A stretch of DNA of 32,840 nucleotides from NCBI GenBank assembly GCA_937967505.1, contig CALCJM010000129.1:1-32840 (forward strand). Direction: 5' to 3'. Origin of the DNA: an uncultured Pirellulaceae bacterium. GTDB taxonomy: Bacteria > Planctomycetota > Planctomycetia > Pirellulales > Pirellulaceae. Both the position numbers and the translations under genes were made by a program. This document shows positions 32,833 to 32,840 of the stretch, in pieces. The notes beneath the pieces are model-generated. The model did not search any database. It was not told the origin of the DNA and was given only the letters and a program-made list of their open reading frames with translations. Each line of letters begins with the position of its first letter. Positions within the stretch are counted from its first letter, which is position 1.

Positions 32833-32840
32833 TGACCCGC

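Larger units (their letters stand above)
32497..32840 (+). repeat. 203-bp tandem duplication containing the RAYT 3' end and the REP repeats
   Basis: Sequence from 32497 recurs from 32700 with a period of 203 bp. Both copies hold CTGACCCAATCCCC, CTCCCGAATGGGGAGAGTAA (the end of the transposase gene), GACGATGG-GGCAGCAAAATGATCGGG and a repeat A. Copy two is cut by the window edge. The copied tail would read PIPTRTTPEWGE then stop, a pseudogene scrap. The copies differ around 32511-32520, where the second has CCCGCACCA-like sequence. Confidence 0.85.

Noticed and set aside
31696..32840. Possible CRISPR array
   Set aside because: The repeats are 63 bp, internally palindromic and irregularly spaced, with a transposase gene between them and no unique spacers of constant length.

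Overview
The window looks like chromosomal DNA of a planctomycete, probably of the Pirellulales type. I infer this from gene content, not from a marker gene. The pointers are a TIGR03790-family exported protein, a Ser/Thr kinase with a large membrane domain, an exported TPR-CHAT protein, a DUF255 protein with a signal peptide, a DUF3516-type helicase, a P460-like cytochrome, very few Shine-Dalgarno sequences and many short single-gene units on both strands. No rRNA, tRNA, CRISPR array or prophage was seen.

Layout. 1-2753 (minus): a truncated helical-repeat protein preceded by a thioredoxin-fold DUF255 protein. 3042-5265 (plus): a doubtful esterase-like orphan, a P460-type c-heme protein and a small membrane protein. 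5474-9169 (plus): a probable phospho-signalling operon made of an FHA protein, a kinase with a polytopic membrane tail and an exported two-TM protein. It converges, with a 99-nt overlap, on a GT39-type membrane glycosyltransferase (9071-10558, minus). 10767-11576: a Nei/Fpg DNA glycosylase. 11662-15191 (minus): a large M50 membrane protease and a nitroreductase. 15585-17729 (plus): TIGR03790 protein. 17793-18427 (minus): a HIT protein tightly coupled to a Trm112-like protein. 18857-19678 (minus): a methyltransferase. 19796-22164 (plus): hotdog thioesterase, ferrochelatase and UPF0173-type metallo-hydrolase, followed by a frameshifted Uma2 gene. 22977-25490 (minus): Ski2-like helicase. 25729-27536 (minus): an ECF sigma factor and its RskA-like anti-sigma factor, with a broken fasciclin gene upstream on the same strand. 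28907-31693 (plus): an exported TPR-CHAT protein. 31696-32840: a REP-associated tyrosine transposase (RAYT) surrounded by its REP-like repeats.

Three parts deserve most attention. The right end is a compact RAYT/REP unit with four 63-bp repeats, two further hairpin repeats showing a compensatory base change, and a 203-bp tandem duplication that copied the end of the transposase gene. The sigma/anti-sigma/fasciclin cluster matches the SigK-RskA-MPT70/83 arrangement of mycobacteria, but the fasciclin gene is dead, partly through a visible 17-bp tandem duplication. The FHA-kinase-membrane protein unit looks like a self-contained signalling module. None of these can be called new without database searches.
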